64,000 bases of DNA from CBDEFX01 sp965237635 (GCA_965237635.1 CBDEFX010000001.1:1240001-1304000), one strand, 5' to 3'; shown: positions 43,162-53,117, counted from the first letter of the stretch. The notes: a model not told the origin generated them from the letters alone. Made by a program: numbers and translations.

Positions 43162-44049
43162 CTATGCTTTGTCCGCCCCCATCGTCTCCTCGACCGTCCT
43201 GCCTATGTCCGCCGGTGTGGGGACGATGGATACGCCTGCAGAAGCCAAGGCCTTAATCTTGTCGTCCGCTCGGGCGGCTTGGCCCGTGATGATGGCGCCG
43301 GCGTGTCCCATCCTGCGGCCCGCAGGGGCGCTACTCCCGACAATGAGCGACACTACCGGCTTTCCAAAGTCGCTCTTGATATACTCTGCCGCCTCTTGCT
43401 CCCTTGTGCCGCCGATTTCGCCGATCAAAACGACGCCATCCGTCTGGCGATCACCCTTAAATAGCTGAAGGATGTCGACGAAGTCCGTGCCACTGACCGG
43501 GTCGCCACCTATGCCTACACATGTCGACTGGCCGATGCCTGCTTCGGTCAGTTGCCCCACAGCCTCGTAGGTCAATGTCCCGCTTCTGGACACAACGCCA
43601 ATCCTGCCGGCCATGTGTATCGGGCCGGGCATTATACCGACTTTACACCTACCTCCCGGCGAGATCACGCCAGGGCAGTTCGGCCCGATCAATGTTGCAG
43701 TCTTGTCTCGCATGTAGCGCACAACTCGGAGGGTGTCCGCCACTGGGATTCCCTCGGTGATACAGACGACGACGCGGATCCCGGCGTCAACGGCCTCGAC
43801 TATCGCATCGGCGGCGAAGGCCGGCGGAACGAAAATGAGGGAGGCGTTGGCTCCTGTCTCCGAGATCGCCTGCTCGACCATGTTGTATACTGGCACCGTC
43901 TCGTCGAACGTCATGCCCCCACGACCGGGCGTCACCCCTGCAACCACTTTGGTTCCGTATTCCTTGCAGCGTTTGGCGTGAGAGCTGCCCTCCCTGCCCG
44001 TAATGCCCTGCACCAGGAGCCGGGTATTTTCGTCGACCAGAATGCTCAT
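43162..44049 (-). CDS. sucD: Succinate-CoA ligase, alpha subunit
   Basis: 295 residues. CoA-binding Rossmann domain (LLVQGITGREGSSHAKRCKE; VAGVTPGRGG), ligase domain with GPNCPGVISPG and the phosphohistidine H249 in AGRRMGHAGAIITG. It forms the alpha/beta enzyme of the TCA cycle with SucC, whose gene lies 55 bases upstream. Substrate-level phosphorylation, succinyl-CoA to succinate, or the reverse. Intact. Confidence 0.97.
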   Translation of the reverse strand: MSILVDENTRLLVQGITGREGSSHAKRCKEYGTKVVAGVTPGRGGMTFDETVPVYNMVEQAISETGANASLIFVPPAFAADAIVEAVDAGIRVVVCITEGIPVADTLRVVRYMRDKTATLIGPNCPGVISPGGRCKVGIMPGPIHMAGRIGVVSRSGTLTYEAVGQLTEAGIGQSTCVGIGGDPVSGTDFVDILQLFKGDRQTDGVVLIGEIGGTREQEAAEYIKSDFGKPVVSLIVGSSAPAGRRMGHAGAIITGQAARADDKIKALASAGVSIVPTPADIGRTVEETMGADKA

Positions 44050-44104
44050 CTACGCACTCCTGTGTGCATCGATGGAGCTGGACTCCTATCAAACGGCATT
44101 GAGA

Positions 44105-45262
44105 TCAACTCGGAGATTTGATGGCCTCCGCCACCTCGGTCAGGTCGTTCACCAGCGTGACATCGAGGCTTGATTCGGTTAGCAACTGGCGGCCCTCCTC
44201 GGCGTTGGTCCCAAGCATTCTGACTACCATCGGATGATGTACATGAGGCATTGCCTCTGCGCCCATGAGCAGGCCGCGAGCAACCACGTCGCAGCGTAGA
44301 ATGCCGCCGAATATGTTCACCAACACCTGGCTGACGTTGGGATCGGAGAGGATAATTCTCAACGCATGCGCCACCTTTTCTTCGTCGGCCCCGCCACCGA
44401 CGTCCAGAAAGTTGGCAGGTCCTGCCCCGGCCGCTCGGGCAACGTCCATTGTCGCCATCGCAAGTCCCGCGCCGTTGACCATGCAGCCTATGTCCCCGTC
44501 CAGCTTGACGTAGCTGATGTCGAATTCACGGGCCTGCGCCTCGAGCGGGTCTTCTTGATCTGGGTCACGTAGCCCCCGGAGGTCGGGGTGCCTGAACAAC
44601 GCGTCGTCATCAAGGCTGAGCTTGGCGTCCGCGGCCAGGACTCGGCCGTCCACGCAGGTGGCCAGAGGGTTGATCTCAACGAGCGAGCAATCGTTGTCTT
44701 CGAACACGGTGTATAGGTTCGCGAGCAACTCGACGACGGGTCTAATCTGCTCGGCTGTAACGTTTAGGTGATAGGCGAGTTGGCGGCACTGATATGGCCG
44801 CAACCCAAGCATCGGGTCGACCGCTGTGCGAAGCACCTTCTCAGGCGAATGGGCGGCTACCTCCTCAATATCCATTCCCCCGGCGTCACTGGCCATCACC
44901 ACCACCCCCGCCGAGGCGCCGTCGATGAGCATGCTCACGTAGAGCTCGCGCTCGACTTGCAGGGCCTCTTCCACGAGGACGCTGGCGACGGGCACGCCCT
45001 CAGGTCCGGTCTGAAAGGTGGCCAGTCTCGTACCCAGCAGCGCCTTTGCCGCCTCCGCTGCCTCCTCCGCAGACGCGACCACCCTGATTCCACCCGCCTT
45101 GCCGCGCCCGCCGGCGTGGATCTGGGCCTTTACAACCGAGCTGCCCCCCAGCCCCTTGGCGACCGCCCGCGCCTCCTGGGGCGTCGTAGCGACCCCGCCC
45201 TCGGGTACCGGCACGCCTCCGCGGGCCAGGATCGCTTTAGCCTGGTACTCGTGAATCTTCAA
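44105..45262 (-). CDS. sucC: Succinate-CoA ligase, beta subunit
   Basis: 385 residues. An ATP-grasp domain begins MKIHEYQAKAILARGGVPVP with KAQIHAGGRGKAGG (nucleotide binding) and LVEINPLATCVDGRVLAADA (metal binding). The CoA-ligase domain has MVNGAGLAMATMD and NIFGGILRCDVVARG. Co-directional with sucD, so a two-gene operon. Intact. Confidence 0.97.
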   Translation of the reverse strand: MKIHEYQAKAILARGGVPVPEGGVATTPQEARAVAKGLGGSSVVKAQIHAGGRGKAGGIRVVASAEEAAEAAKALLGTRLATFQTGPEGVPVASVLVEEALQVERELYVSMLIDGASAGVVVMASDAGGMDIEEVAAHSPEKVLRTAVDPMLGLRPYQCRQLAYHLNVTAEQIRPVVELLANLYTVFEDNDCSLVEINPLATCVDGRVLAADAKLSLDDDALFRHPDLRGLRDPDQEDPLEAQAREFDISYVKLDGDIGCMVNGAGLAMATMDVARAAGAGPANFLDVGGGADEEKVAHALRIILSDPNVSQVLVNIFGGILRCDVVARGLLMGAEAMPHVHHPMVVRMLGTNAEEGRQLLTESSLDVTLVNDLTEVAEAIKSPS

Positions 45263-45336
45263 ATCTCAACCTTTCCAGCGATGCGGCGAAGTCTGGCGTT
45301 TGGTCCTTAGACGTTGCACGAGTGCGTCAGCCAGCG

Positions 45337-45426
45337 TGGCGGAGGGAGTGGGATTCGAACCCACGATGAGATTGCTCCCATACTGGTTTTCAAGACCAGC
45401 GCCTTAAGCCGCTCGGCCACCCCTCC
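45337..45426 (-). tRNA. tRNA-Ser (anticodon UGA), CCA encoded
   Basis: On the minus strand GGAGGGGTGGCCGAGCGG starts the acceptor and D arm; the anticodon arm is CTGGT-CTTGAAA-ACCAG, giving the anticodon TGA. A long variable arm (about 18 bases, with ATGGGAGCAATCTCAT) follows, then the T arm GTGGGTTCGAATCCCAC, acceptor strand TCCCTCC, discriminator G and genome-encoded CCA. The class II variable arm confirms Ser. Confidence 0.97.
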
Positions 45427-45760
45427 ACATTCACTCCAACCATGCGAATCGCACGCATCCTAAATTGTACCCCAACGGACTCTGGCAACTTCGTTTATTG
45501 GCAAATGTGCCCGACGCAGATCAGATTGCATGCGTAAAATGCCGGGTGACGGCCAAGGTATTGTAGTCATTGAACGCGCCCCGAGCAACCGGACCGAGAA
45601 CGCCCCTGCGATCGCCATTGGGGGGTTTGCACAAGAAGTCGTCGAGAATAAATCAACTTGATAAACGAAGGATTGCTACGCAGCGACGGAGTAAAGGGTC
45701 TGGGGACGGGTGGTCCCATCAGCCCTGCACCGCATTATGGGAAAAACTACGCAGCGAATC
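45427..45760. other. Gap between tRNA-Ser and ffh, nothing recognised
   Basis: About 330 bases. No open frame with credible start and homology, and no obvious SRP RNA despite the ffh neighbour (the GGAAGGAAGCAGC-type loop is absent). It should contain the tRNA promoter near 45430-45480. Confidence 0.5.
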
Positions 45761-47092
45761 CTACCGCATTATTCGAGTCAGGTTTTGAAGGCCTTTCCCT
45801 GATGCCATCTGCCGCATAAGCTTCTGCATCTGACGGAACTGGTTCAGTAGCCGGTTGATGTCCTGTGGAGTCGTGCCGCTGCCTTTGGCGATGCGACGTC
45901 TGCGGCTTCCACCGATAATCTCGGGGCGGCGGCGCTCCTCCGGTGTCATCGAACGAATAACCGCCTCGACCTTCTTGATCTGGTCCTCGCCTAGCTCCCC
46001 CTCAGGAATGCGACCGGCGATCGATGACATCCCCGGCACCATCTCCAGGATCTGGCTTATCGGACCCATTTGTTTCAGCTGCTGGAGCTGCCCCAAGAAG
46101 TCCTCGAGATCGAAGGTCGCCTGCCGGATCTTCTTCTCCAGCTCGGCGGCCTGATCCTCGTCTACCGTGTTCTGCGCCTTCTCGATCAGGGTCAGCATGT
46201 CGCCCATGCTGAGAATACGAGAGGCCAGCCGGTCAGGGTGAAACTGCTCCAAAGCGTCGACCCGTTCGCCCGTCCCCAAGAACTTTATCGGCACTCCGGT
46301 GACGGATACGACCGAAAGCGCGGCGCCGCCTCTGGCGTCACCGTCCAGCTTTGTCAGCACGAGCCCGGTGAGTCCGATCCGGTCGTGGAACTCTCCGGCG
46401 GCGTTCACGGCATCTTGGCCCGTCATCGCATCGACGACCAGCAACGTCTCCGTTGGGGATACCGCAGACTTGACCTCTTCCAGCTCAGACATCAGCTCGT
46501 CGTCGATCTGGAAGCGGCCGCCTGTATCCACGATCGCCCACATCGCCTCCAACTCTGCCGCTCGCTTAACGCCCTCCAGAGCGACCTCGGCCGCGGGCTT
46601 GGAGACGTCGCCCTTATGCACCTCGACGTCAACTTGCCGGCCCAACGTCTCCAACTGCTCGATAGCAGCCGGACGCCGCAAGTCGGCGGCCACGAGCACG
46701 GGCAGCTGTCCCGACCCCTTCAGATATCGTGCCAGCTTTGCCGACGAAGTCGTCTTGCCAGAGCCGTTCAGACCGATCATGAGAATCACGGACGGAGGCT
46801 GAGCTGCGGTTGTTAAGCCGCTGACGCCGCCGCCAAGGATAGACGTCAGCTCATCGTTGGTGATCTTGACCACCTGCTGGCCGGGGCTCAGGCTCTTCAG
46901 CACCTCCTCAGACAACGCCTGTTCGCGGACCCGTGCGACGAAGTCCCGCGCAACCCGAAAGTTGACGTCGGCCTCTAATAGGGCAAGCCTCACCTCACGG
47001 AGGGCGTCGTCCACGTCCTTTTCAGTGAGCCTGCCTTTGTTGCCCAGGCGGCTGAAAACCGCCTGCAGCTTGTCCGAGAGCGTCTCAAACAT
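45761..47092 (-). CDS. ffh: Signal recognition particle protein Ffh
   Basis: 443 residues. N domain, then the GTPase: G1 GLNGSGKTT (107-115), DTGGR (189-193) at the G3 site where the family has DTAGR, TKLDGDARGGAALS (G4) and GTGERVDALEQFHPD. The M domain ends with the signal-binding and RNA-binding motifs, RRRRIAKGSG and MGP/MVPGM segments. It binds 4.5S RNA and targets nascent membrane proteins to FtsY. The Ala-to-Gly change in G3 is unusual but conservative. Single gene. Confidence 0.96.
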   Translation of the reverse strand: MFETLSDKLQAVFSRLGNKGRLTEKDVDDALREVRLALLEADVNFRVARDFVARVREQALSEEVLKSLSPGQQVVKITNDELTSILGGGVSGLTTAAQPPSVILMIGLNGSGKTTSSAKLARYLKGSGQLPVLVAADLRRPAAIEQLETLGRQVDVEVHKGDVSKPAAEVALEGVKRAAELEAMWAIVDTGGRFQIDDELMSELEEVKSAVSPTETLLVVDAMTGQDAVNAAGEFHDRIGLTGLVLTKLDGDARGGAALSVVSVTGVPIKFLGTGERVDALEQFHPDRLASRILSMGDMLTLIEKAQNTVDEDQAAELEKKIRQATFDLEDFLGQLQQLKQMGPISQILEMVPGMSSIAGRIPEGELGEDQIKKVEAVIRSMTPEERRRPEIIGGSRRRRIAKGSGTTPQDINRLLNQFRQMQKLMRQMASGKGLQNLTRIMR

Positions 47093-47273
47093 GGTTGCCT
47101 CGTGCGACGGGGGTCAGCAGTATTGTCTCATAGCACGTCGCTCACGCAAAGCAACGTCTTCTGGCAGAGACGCCACGCTTCCTTGACAGACGTTCATCAG
47201 CACCCATAACCTTGGAGTTGTTGCTTCAGCAGACGGAGAGCATCGAGAACGCTCCGGCAACCGGAGGCAAGTC

Positions 47274-48032
47274 GTGCTAACAGAACAACAGAAGCACGAG
47301 TTCGAAACGTTCGGATTCCTTCGCCTGAAGGACTTCATCCAGTCGGACGAGATGCGGCTCTACGTCGACGCGTTCGACGACACGATGACCAGGGCCAATG
47401 GCGGTGTCCCGTGGCAGCATGCCCCACAGACCCACGTGGTCATGCCGTTCTACCGGAACAACACGGCCGTCTACCACCGGATGCTGGACGACGACAGGAT
47501 CAACGAAGCCGTCGCGGACCTGCTCGGCGAGGACTTCGTCTTTGGGGTCTCCGCAGGTCACCACCGTTGGACTGGGTTGGCGTGGCACCACGACGCTGTC
47601 GTGCCGGAAGGCTTCACACATTTGAAGGTCGTCTTCTACCTCGATCCTGTTCGCGCCGACGCGGGGTGCTTGACGCTGCTGCCGGGTTCGCACCACGCGC
47701 CATTGCGTGAACGGATGGAGCGGTGGTACGGCGGGCCGGACGCCGGGGACCAGGCCGACTGGCCGGCCGCAATCCCAATGGAATCAGACCCCGGCGACGC
47801 GGTCATCTTCAACGTCAATGTGTACCACGCCGTTCTGGGAAAGGACCTCGACCGGCGCGCCATCTTCATCAACTACTTCACGAGGCCGCGGACCCCGGAG
47901 CAAGAGCAGCACCTCACGTTCTTGTACAACAACGACAACCCGTACTACACGCCCGAGCTGTTTGAAGACGCAACGCCGAAGCGGATGCGGATGCTATCGT
48001 TTCTGAAAGAAGCGGCTTACGACTCAGGCTAG
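47274..48032 (+). CDS. Phytanoyl-CoA dioxygenase (PhyH) family protein
   Basis: 252 residues, GTG start at 47274 with GGAGG 6 bases upstream. Fe(II)/2-oxoglutarate motif: H105-x-D107 in LAWHHDAVV and distal H185 in NVNVYHAVLG, with Arg194/195 as candidate 2-oxoglutarate ligands. LTLLPGSHHAPLRERM is typical of PhyH. These enzymes hydroxylate varied substrates; such genes are expanded in SAR202-type Chloroflexota and may act on recalcitrant organics. Substrate cannot be told. Its 3' end overlaps the M28 peptidase gene (convergent) by 4 bases. Confidence 0.88.
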   Translation: MLTEQQKHEFETFGFLRLKDFIQSDEMRLYVDAFDDTMTRANGGVPWQHAPQTHVVMPFYRNNTAVYHRMLDDDRINEAVADLLGEDFVFGVSAGHHRWTGLAWHHDAVVPEGFTHLKVVFYLDPVRADAGCLTLLPGSHHAPLRERMERWYGGPDAGDQADWPAAIPMESDPGDAVIFNVNVYHAVLGKDLDRRAIFINYFTRPRTPEQEQHLTFLYNNDNPYYTPELFEDATPKRMRMLSFLKEAAYDSG

Positions 48033-49385
48033 TGCTCGGCCAGCGAATCGAGTAGCGCGAGCCCGAGGACCGCGGCGATCCCCATAAGCTCCTGCTCGAC
48101 GAACTCGAGGGTGTCGGCAGGCGAGTTGATTCGTGAGATGTCGTCGGCTGGGAAGAATACCGTCGGGATGCCGGCGTCACTGAATGGGGCGTGATCGCTG
48201 GTCGCGCCCTCGAGTTCTAAAGACGTCCCTTGTTCGACCGCCAGATCGTGCTCGTCGGCGTAGTCCGTCACCTGGGTAACGAGATCGGCGCTGCCTATCG
48301 CCTCTACGACCTCTCCGGACCCGGGCACGTCGAAGTTCAGCATCGCGATGATCGAGCCGCGTTCCTCTTCGGTCAGCGAGCCAACGTAGTGCCTGCTGCC
48401 GAAGAGGCCTATCTCCTCAGAGCCAAAGGCGATGAAGCGGACAGTGAAGGGGAACTGCATTTGTGAGATGTGGCGAGCTATCGTGATTAAGGCGGCGATC
48501 CCGGAACCGTTGTCGTTGGCCCCCTGCGTATCGGGAACGGTGTCGTAGTGTCCTCCGAGAACGACCACTCGGCCGTCGTCTGACGACCCTGGCAGCTCGG
48601 CGATCACGTTCCTCGAGTCGCTGGCTTCGATGACCACGGACACGGTAGCCGTGACCTCGCCGCCCGTCATCAGCTCTTTAATATCTGCCCCGCTCTCCCG
48701 GGATATCGATATCGCTGGGATGTTCGCCTGGATGCCCAGCTGGCCACCGAACCCACCGGGCTCGTTGTTGTACACAACGGCGGCCAACGCGCCCGCCTCG
48801 GCCACTCGGCTGATCTTCTGCTCGAAGGTTATTATCCCCCGTTCGATCAGGGCGATCTTTCCCTCAAGTCCATCTGCGGGCACGTCCCCTGCGAAGGCTC
48901 TGCCGACGTCTACCATCGTGCCCGAGGCCGCTCCGAGCCCCGATAGCCTCATCGGTGTCCCCTGAATAGAGCGCCGCTCGGGGGCTTGCAATAACAGTGT
49001 CGGAGGGTCCGTTGAGAAGCGGTCGACCGTGAACGGCTGTAGCTCCACGTCGAGGCCTGAGGCCTCGAAATCCCTGACCAGGTAACGGCCGCCGTCTTCT
49101 CCTCGTCCGTCGCGCTCTCCCGTGGGCTGAACTCTTCGGTGAACGTGACAAGAAAGTCCCACGCCTCGTCAGCCAGCTCGGCCACAAGGGTCTTAACAGA
49201 CTCTTGCGCCGAAGCATCCACCACCTCTGCTATCGCAACCGATGCCGTCGTGGTCGGAGTTGGCGTCAGGACGGCGGTTGCCAGCTCCGATTCTGCATCA
49301 GGGCCGGACGTGCTAGCCCCTGAGGATGTTTCGGAATCCGGCGTTGCCGCCGGCGCCGGAGGAGTTCCGGGGGTCTCGGTCGGCG

Positions 49386-49425
49386 TGGGCAGGGGCGTCG
49401 GTTCATGGGCAGGGGCGTCGGTTCA
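49386..49425. repeat. 20-bp tandem duplication in the peptidase linker
   Basis: TGGGCAGGGGCGTCGGTTCA occurs twice in direct succession (49386-49405, 49406-49425). One unit fewer would read EPTPLPTPTETPGTPPAPAA through the junction, so the extra unit alone causes the frameshift between the signal peptide and the mature domain. Confidence 0.93.
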
Positions 49426-49580
49426 GAGGAAGAGCCGCATCCGCTCGAGAGCAGGGCCAGTGTTGCCAGACTGGCGATCGCGAACAATGCGAGCGTCTTC
49501 TTGATTCGACTCGATGGGCTTGCCTGGCGTCCTCCCTCGCCCTTCGAATTGCTCAGGGCGAACGGGATTGCATTCTTTCC

Positions 49581-49632
49581 GTTCGTGGTGAGCCCTTCGA
49601 CTTCGCTCAGGACAGGCTTGTCGAACCACGGC
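49581..49632. repeat. Dispersed palindrome (TCGACAAGCCTGTC family)
   Basis: Contains CCTTCGACTTCGCTCAGGAC and AGGCTTGTCGAACCACGG, a well-known style of interspersed palindrome in many bacteria. Related pieces lie at 62096-62117 (CGTCCTGAGCCTGTCGAAGG) and 57060-57086 (CCCTGAGCGCAGTCGAAGGG). Here it sits in the 5' part of the peptidase pseudogene. Confidence 0.6.
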
Positions 49633-49791
49633 CTATGAGACCTGTGTTTTAGTTTGGCCAGGATCAAGACGGGGTCCATGTTCAATACAACGCCGCTCTC
49701 AGACCAGGGTTAGACCGATACGTCGTCCGCTGACGTGCCGGTCCTATCGTGATTGGGTGGGGTTTCATCGTATTGTAAACCGAACAGCATC

Positions 49792-49818
49792 AGAGGCCGC
49801 ACGGAAGGTGCGGCCTCT
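49792..49818. terminator. Perfect 11-bp hairpin downstream of gyrA
   Basis: AGAGGCCGCAC-N5-GTGCGGCCTCT. It follows the gyrA stop (minus strand) by about 60 bases but has no T-run, so either a Rho-type end or an RNA-stabilising stem. It separates gyrA from the peptidase gene region. Confidence 0.5.
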
Positions 49819-49880
49819 GCAAGCGACGAGGTGCTCTGCCCTGCTGCGCCCGCGTGCCCTGTGATTAAGGAAGTTTCTGA

Positions 49881-52415
49881 CTATGGCTTCGCGAGGACGT
49901 CGGGCGGCACTTTGCCATTCCCCTTGCCTTTGCCGTTCGTACGCGACTCTGGGGCGTCCTCGTCAGAGTCCGGCCGTTTGAAGTCCCTCACGCAGGCCAT
50001 GGAAGCGACAGAATCGCCTGCCTGCGGCTTTAGGATCCTGACGCCTTGTGCAGCCCTGCCTGTACTTCGGATCTCCGACAGGCTGGTGCGCAGGACGATG
50101 GCCTGTTCCGAGACCACGTAGACCTGGTCGCTGTCCGCGATGACCTCGGCGGCGGCGAGCTTACCGGTCTTCGGGGTGATGCTCAACGTCTTTATCCCCG
50201 ACCCGCCCCGGCCCTGTCGCCTGTACCTGTTGAGGTCGGTCAGCTTCCCATACCCCTTCTTACTGATGACGAGCAGTTTGCTGTCGGGGACTACCACGTC
50301 CATGGAGACGATCTTGTCTTTGCTGGCCAAGGCCATGCCCCTCACGCCACCCGCGGCCCGGTGCCGAGGCTTGATCTCGGATATCGAGAACCTTATGGAC
50401 TGGCCCTGCTCCGACACCATAATGATGTCGTCTTCCTCGTTTGCGCGGCGGGCAGTCGTCAGCTCATCGTCGGCTTTCAGGAACATGATAATGAGACCGG
50501 ACCTGCGGATCGATGATATCTCCTCGAGTGCCACTCGTTTGACACTGCCTTTCCGCGTTGCCATAACGAGGTACAGGTCTTCCTCTTGAAGACTTGGCAC
50601 GCCGACGAGTGCCTTGACCTGCTCGTTGTCGGCGAGGACGATTACGTTGGCGACTGGCACTCCGCGCGTGTTCCGGGAGGTATCGGCCCTGAGCTCGAAG
50701 GACGTGAGTCTGAGCACCCTACCCCTATCGGTAAAGAAGAGCAGCGTGTCGTGTGTGTCGCCTACCAGGATGTGCCGCACCGGGTCGTCGTCCCGGGTGT
50801 TCATGCTCGTCACGCCCTTACCGCCGCGGTGCTGGTTGCGGTATGTGCTGGCCGGGATGCGCTTGATGTAACCGCCCTGGCTTAGTGTCACGACCACCTG
50901 CTCGTGGGCCTCCAGGTCCTCCCTGCGGAACTCCTGCACCTCGCCGCTGATGGCGGTCCGCCGCTTTTCGCCGACCTTCTTCTTAAGGGCCTCCGTTTCA
51001 CTCTTCACTTCGTCCAGGATTTTCTGAGGGTCGCCTAGGAGCTCCTCCAGACCGCGGATCGTCCCTTGAAGCTCGCGATACTCGTTCTCTATCTTCTCCC
51101 GCTCAAGGGCCGCGATGCGACGTAGCTGCATGTCCAGAATGGCTTGCGCCTGGGCCTGGTCAAGGTCGTGCCACTCCATTAAGCCGTTTCTAGCGGCCTC
51201 GACATCCTTGGCGTTCCGGATCAAAACGATGATAGCGTCGAGATTCGACAGTGCTACTCTCAGGCCTTCGAGGATGTGAGCACGGTTCTTGGCCCGTTTC
51301 AGCTCGTACTCGGACCGGCGAGTAACAATCTGTCGCCGGAAGTCTATGTAATGCTGAAGCGCCTGCTTGAGGGTGATGACTCTCGGCATGCCGTCCACGA
51401 GGGCCAGCATGTTGGCCGAGAAGGAGCTCTGCATCGCTGTGAACTTATACAGATTGTTTAGTACGACCAACCCTTGAGTACCTGGCCGGAGCTCCATGAC
51501 GATTCGCATTCCCTGGCGGTTGGACTCGTCCCTGATCTCCGAGATGCCGTCGAGCCGCTTGTTTTTCGCCAGGGCGGCTATCTTTTCGATCAGGCCGGCC
51601 TTGTTCACCTGATAGGGTAGCTCGGTCACGACTATCCGCATCCGGTTTGTGCGCTTCACCGTCTCTATCTCAGCGGTCGCGCGTACGATTATCTGGCCTC
51701 GCCCGGTTGCATAGGCGCTCTTGATGCCCTCACGCCCCATTATCGTTGCCCCGGTTGGGAAGTCCGGCCCTCTTACTCGGCGCATCAGCTCCTCGAGCGT
51801 CCCCTCCGGGTTCTCGATCAAGTAGATGACGCCGGTGCAGACCTCGGTGGGGTTGTGCGGAGGGATGTTCGTTGCCATCCCGACCGCGATCCCCGCCGCG
51901 CCATTGACCAGCAGGTTCGGAAGCCTGGCCGGCAGTACGGTCGGCTCCTTGAGGGTGCCGTCAAAATTGTCGATGAAATCGACGGTTTCCTGGTCCAGGT
52001 TGGCCAGCATCTCCTCGGCCGCCGTACTCAGCTTGGCCTCGGTGTACCTCATGGCTGCCGGCGGGTCGTTGTCAACGCTGCCGAAGTTGCCCTGTCCACT
52101 CACCAGTGGAACGCGCATGCTGAACGGCTGCGCCATGCGGACCATGGCCTCGTACACCGGGGAGTCGCCGTGCGGGTGGAACTTTCCCAACACTTCGCCC
52201 ACCAGACGGGCGCTCTTTTTATACGCTGTGTTGGGCCTCATACCCAGTTCTTGCATCGCGTAAAGGATGCGCCGTTGGACTGGCTTGAGGCCGTCCCGCA
52301 CGTCGGGCAGGGCCCGAGAGACGATGACGCTCATCGCGTACTCCATATATGAAGTCCGCATCTCCTCTTCCAGATGCGTCGGTCTCACGAGCCCGTATTC
52401 TGTGTTGCTCACCAT
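49881..52415 (-). CDS. gyrA: DNA gyrase subunit A
   Basis: 844 residues. The breakage-reunion domain has the catalytic Tyr124 in AAMRYTEAKLS and the quinolone region HPHGDSPVYEAMVRMAQPFS, with Ser85 and Glu89 at the E. coli Ser83/Asp87 positions. The C-terminal beta-pinwheel has the GyrA box as QHRGGKG (usual QRRGGKG), so a gyrase and not Topo IV. AGGAG lies 8 bases before ATG. gyrB is not in the window. The tail SDEDAPESRTNGKGKGNGK is a basic disordered extension. Confidence 0.97.
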   Translation of the reverse strand: MVSNTEYGLVRPTHLEEEMRTSYMEYAMSVIVSRALPDVRDGLKPVQRRILYAMQELGMRPNTAYKKSARLVGEVLGKFHPHGDSPVYEAMVRMAQPFSMRVPLVSGQGNFGSVDNDPPAAMRYTEAKLSTAAEEMLANLDQETVDFIDNFDGTLKEPTVLPARLPNLLVNGAAGIAVGMATNIPPHNPTEVCTGVIYLIENPEGTLEELMRRVRGPDFPTGATIMGREGIKSAYATGRGQIIVRATAEIETVKRTNRMRIVVTELPYQVNKAGLIEKIAALAKNKRLDGISEIRDESNRQGMRIVMELRPGTQGLVVLNNLYKFTAMQSSFSANMLALVDGMPRVITLKQALQHYIDFRRQIVTRRSEYELKRAKNRAHILEGLRVALSNLDAIIVLIRNAKDVEAARNGLMEWHDLDQAQAQAILDMQLRRIAALEREKIENEYRELQGTIRGLEELLGDPQKILDEVKSETEALKKKVGEKRRTAISGEVQEFRREDLEAHEQVVVTLSQGGYIKRIPASTYRNQHRGGKGVTSMNTRDDDPVRHILVGDTHDTLLFFTDRGRVLRLTSFELRADTSRNTRGVPVANVIVLADNEQVKALVGVPSLQEEDLYLVMATRKGSVKRVALEEISSIRRSGLIIMFLKADDELTTARRANEEDDIIMVSEQGQSIRFSISEIKPRHRAAGGVRGMALASKDKIVSMDVVVPDSKLLVISKKGYGKLTDLNRYRRQGRGGSGIKTLSITPKTGKLAAAEVIADSDQVYVVSEQAIVLRTSLSEIRSTGRAAQGVRILKPQAGDSVASMACVRDFKRPDSDEDAPESRTNGKGKGNGKVPPDVLAKP

Positions 52416-53111
52416 GTTCCGCTCCTGCGTCGGCTAGGATTGAAGTCTGGCAGGCCGACAAGTGCCGCTACCATCGTGTGCCATATAGGTTTGTGGCATC
52501 TCAACTTGCAAGCGGTGTTCCGGCTAGACTCCCGTTTCGATTAATGGATTCGAGTTTTCAAGAAGGATGCGTGGGACGGCATCGTCGATAGCCGGTTTTC
52601 AGGTCGGCGGGGGTATCGACACACTCGATTCTCTCATTAACTGCTAATTCCAGTATAACACCATATCTGGTATGTCTAAAGCAAATCACCACCACTTTTT
52701 CGCGTAATCACCGCTACATGGCTGAAATGCCACATATGGTCTCCAGGGCCCCGAGAGCCGGGGCCCTGGAGTGCTTTGGGGGACCCGCCATACACCTCCT
52801 CGGGCGTGTGGGAGGACCGCGTCGGCATGTTGGGCACGATGCCAGCGCACTTCCAGTCTATATGTGCCACAACCCAGTTTCAATTTTTGTCCACGACTGT
52901 GCCACATGCTAGTGGCAATCCGGCAACCCGTGCCTTACAATGCGTAGGCCATGCACAAATGTCATTGCTGAATCCCGATGCGGCATCGAGGTGAAGTATC
53001 TAGGGTGAAGTATCAAGGGGTTGGCCGGTTACTTGCGGCACCATGTTTGATGGAAGACACTGAGAAACGGGCGCACGCCATGCGCCCCTACTGTTGGGGT
53101 AACTCGTAGGC
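52416..53111. other. Long gene-free stretch upstream of gyrA
   Basis: About 700 bases with several short frames but no credible gene. It holds a strong hairpin (12-bp stem, CTCCAGGGCCCC/GGGGCCCTGGAG, 52741-52771), an ATGTCATTGCTGAATCCCG palindrome copy (52957-53003) and the GGGCGCA-CGCCA-TGCGCCC hairpin (53069-53087, also at 22740). Probably accumulated REP-like DNA; the gyrA promoter should lie near 52420-52500. Confidence 0.5.
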
Positions 53112-53117
53112 AACCTT

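Larger units (their letters stand above)
48029..49679 (-). pseudogene. M28-family zinc aminopeptidase lipoprotein, frameshifted
   Basis: The catalytic part in the last frame (to 48029) shows the M28 metal ligands in GGHYDTVPDTQGANDNGSG, FGSEEIGLFGSRHY, NFDVPGSGE and TSDHAPF, plus a PA domain (VVYNNEPGGFGGQLGIQANI). Upstream, two other frames hold its start: a lipoprotein leader RIKKTLALFAIASLATLALL...SSGC, a PT-rich linker broken by a 20-bp tandem duplication (49386-49425), then ASVAIAEVVDASAQESVKTL...ESATDEEKTAA, and a missing base near 49090 before RYLVRDFEASG. No clean start codon: 5' sequence of the gene is a dispersed repeat, so ATG 49679 is only nominal. Two frameshifts, hence a pseudogene or a phase-variable gene. 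Confidence 0.8.

Noticed and set aside
45427..45760. Possible SRP RNA next to ffh
   Set aside because: The conserved tetraloop and asymmetric loop sequences of 4.5S/6S SRP RNA were not found.
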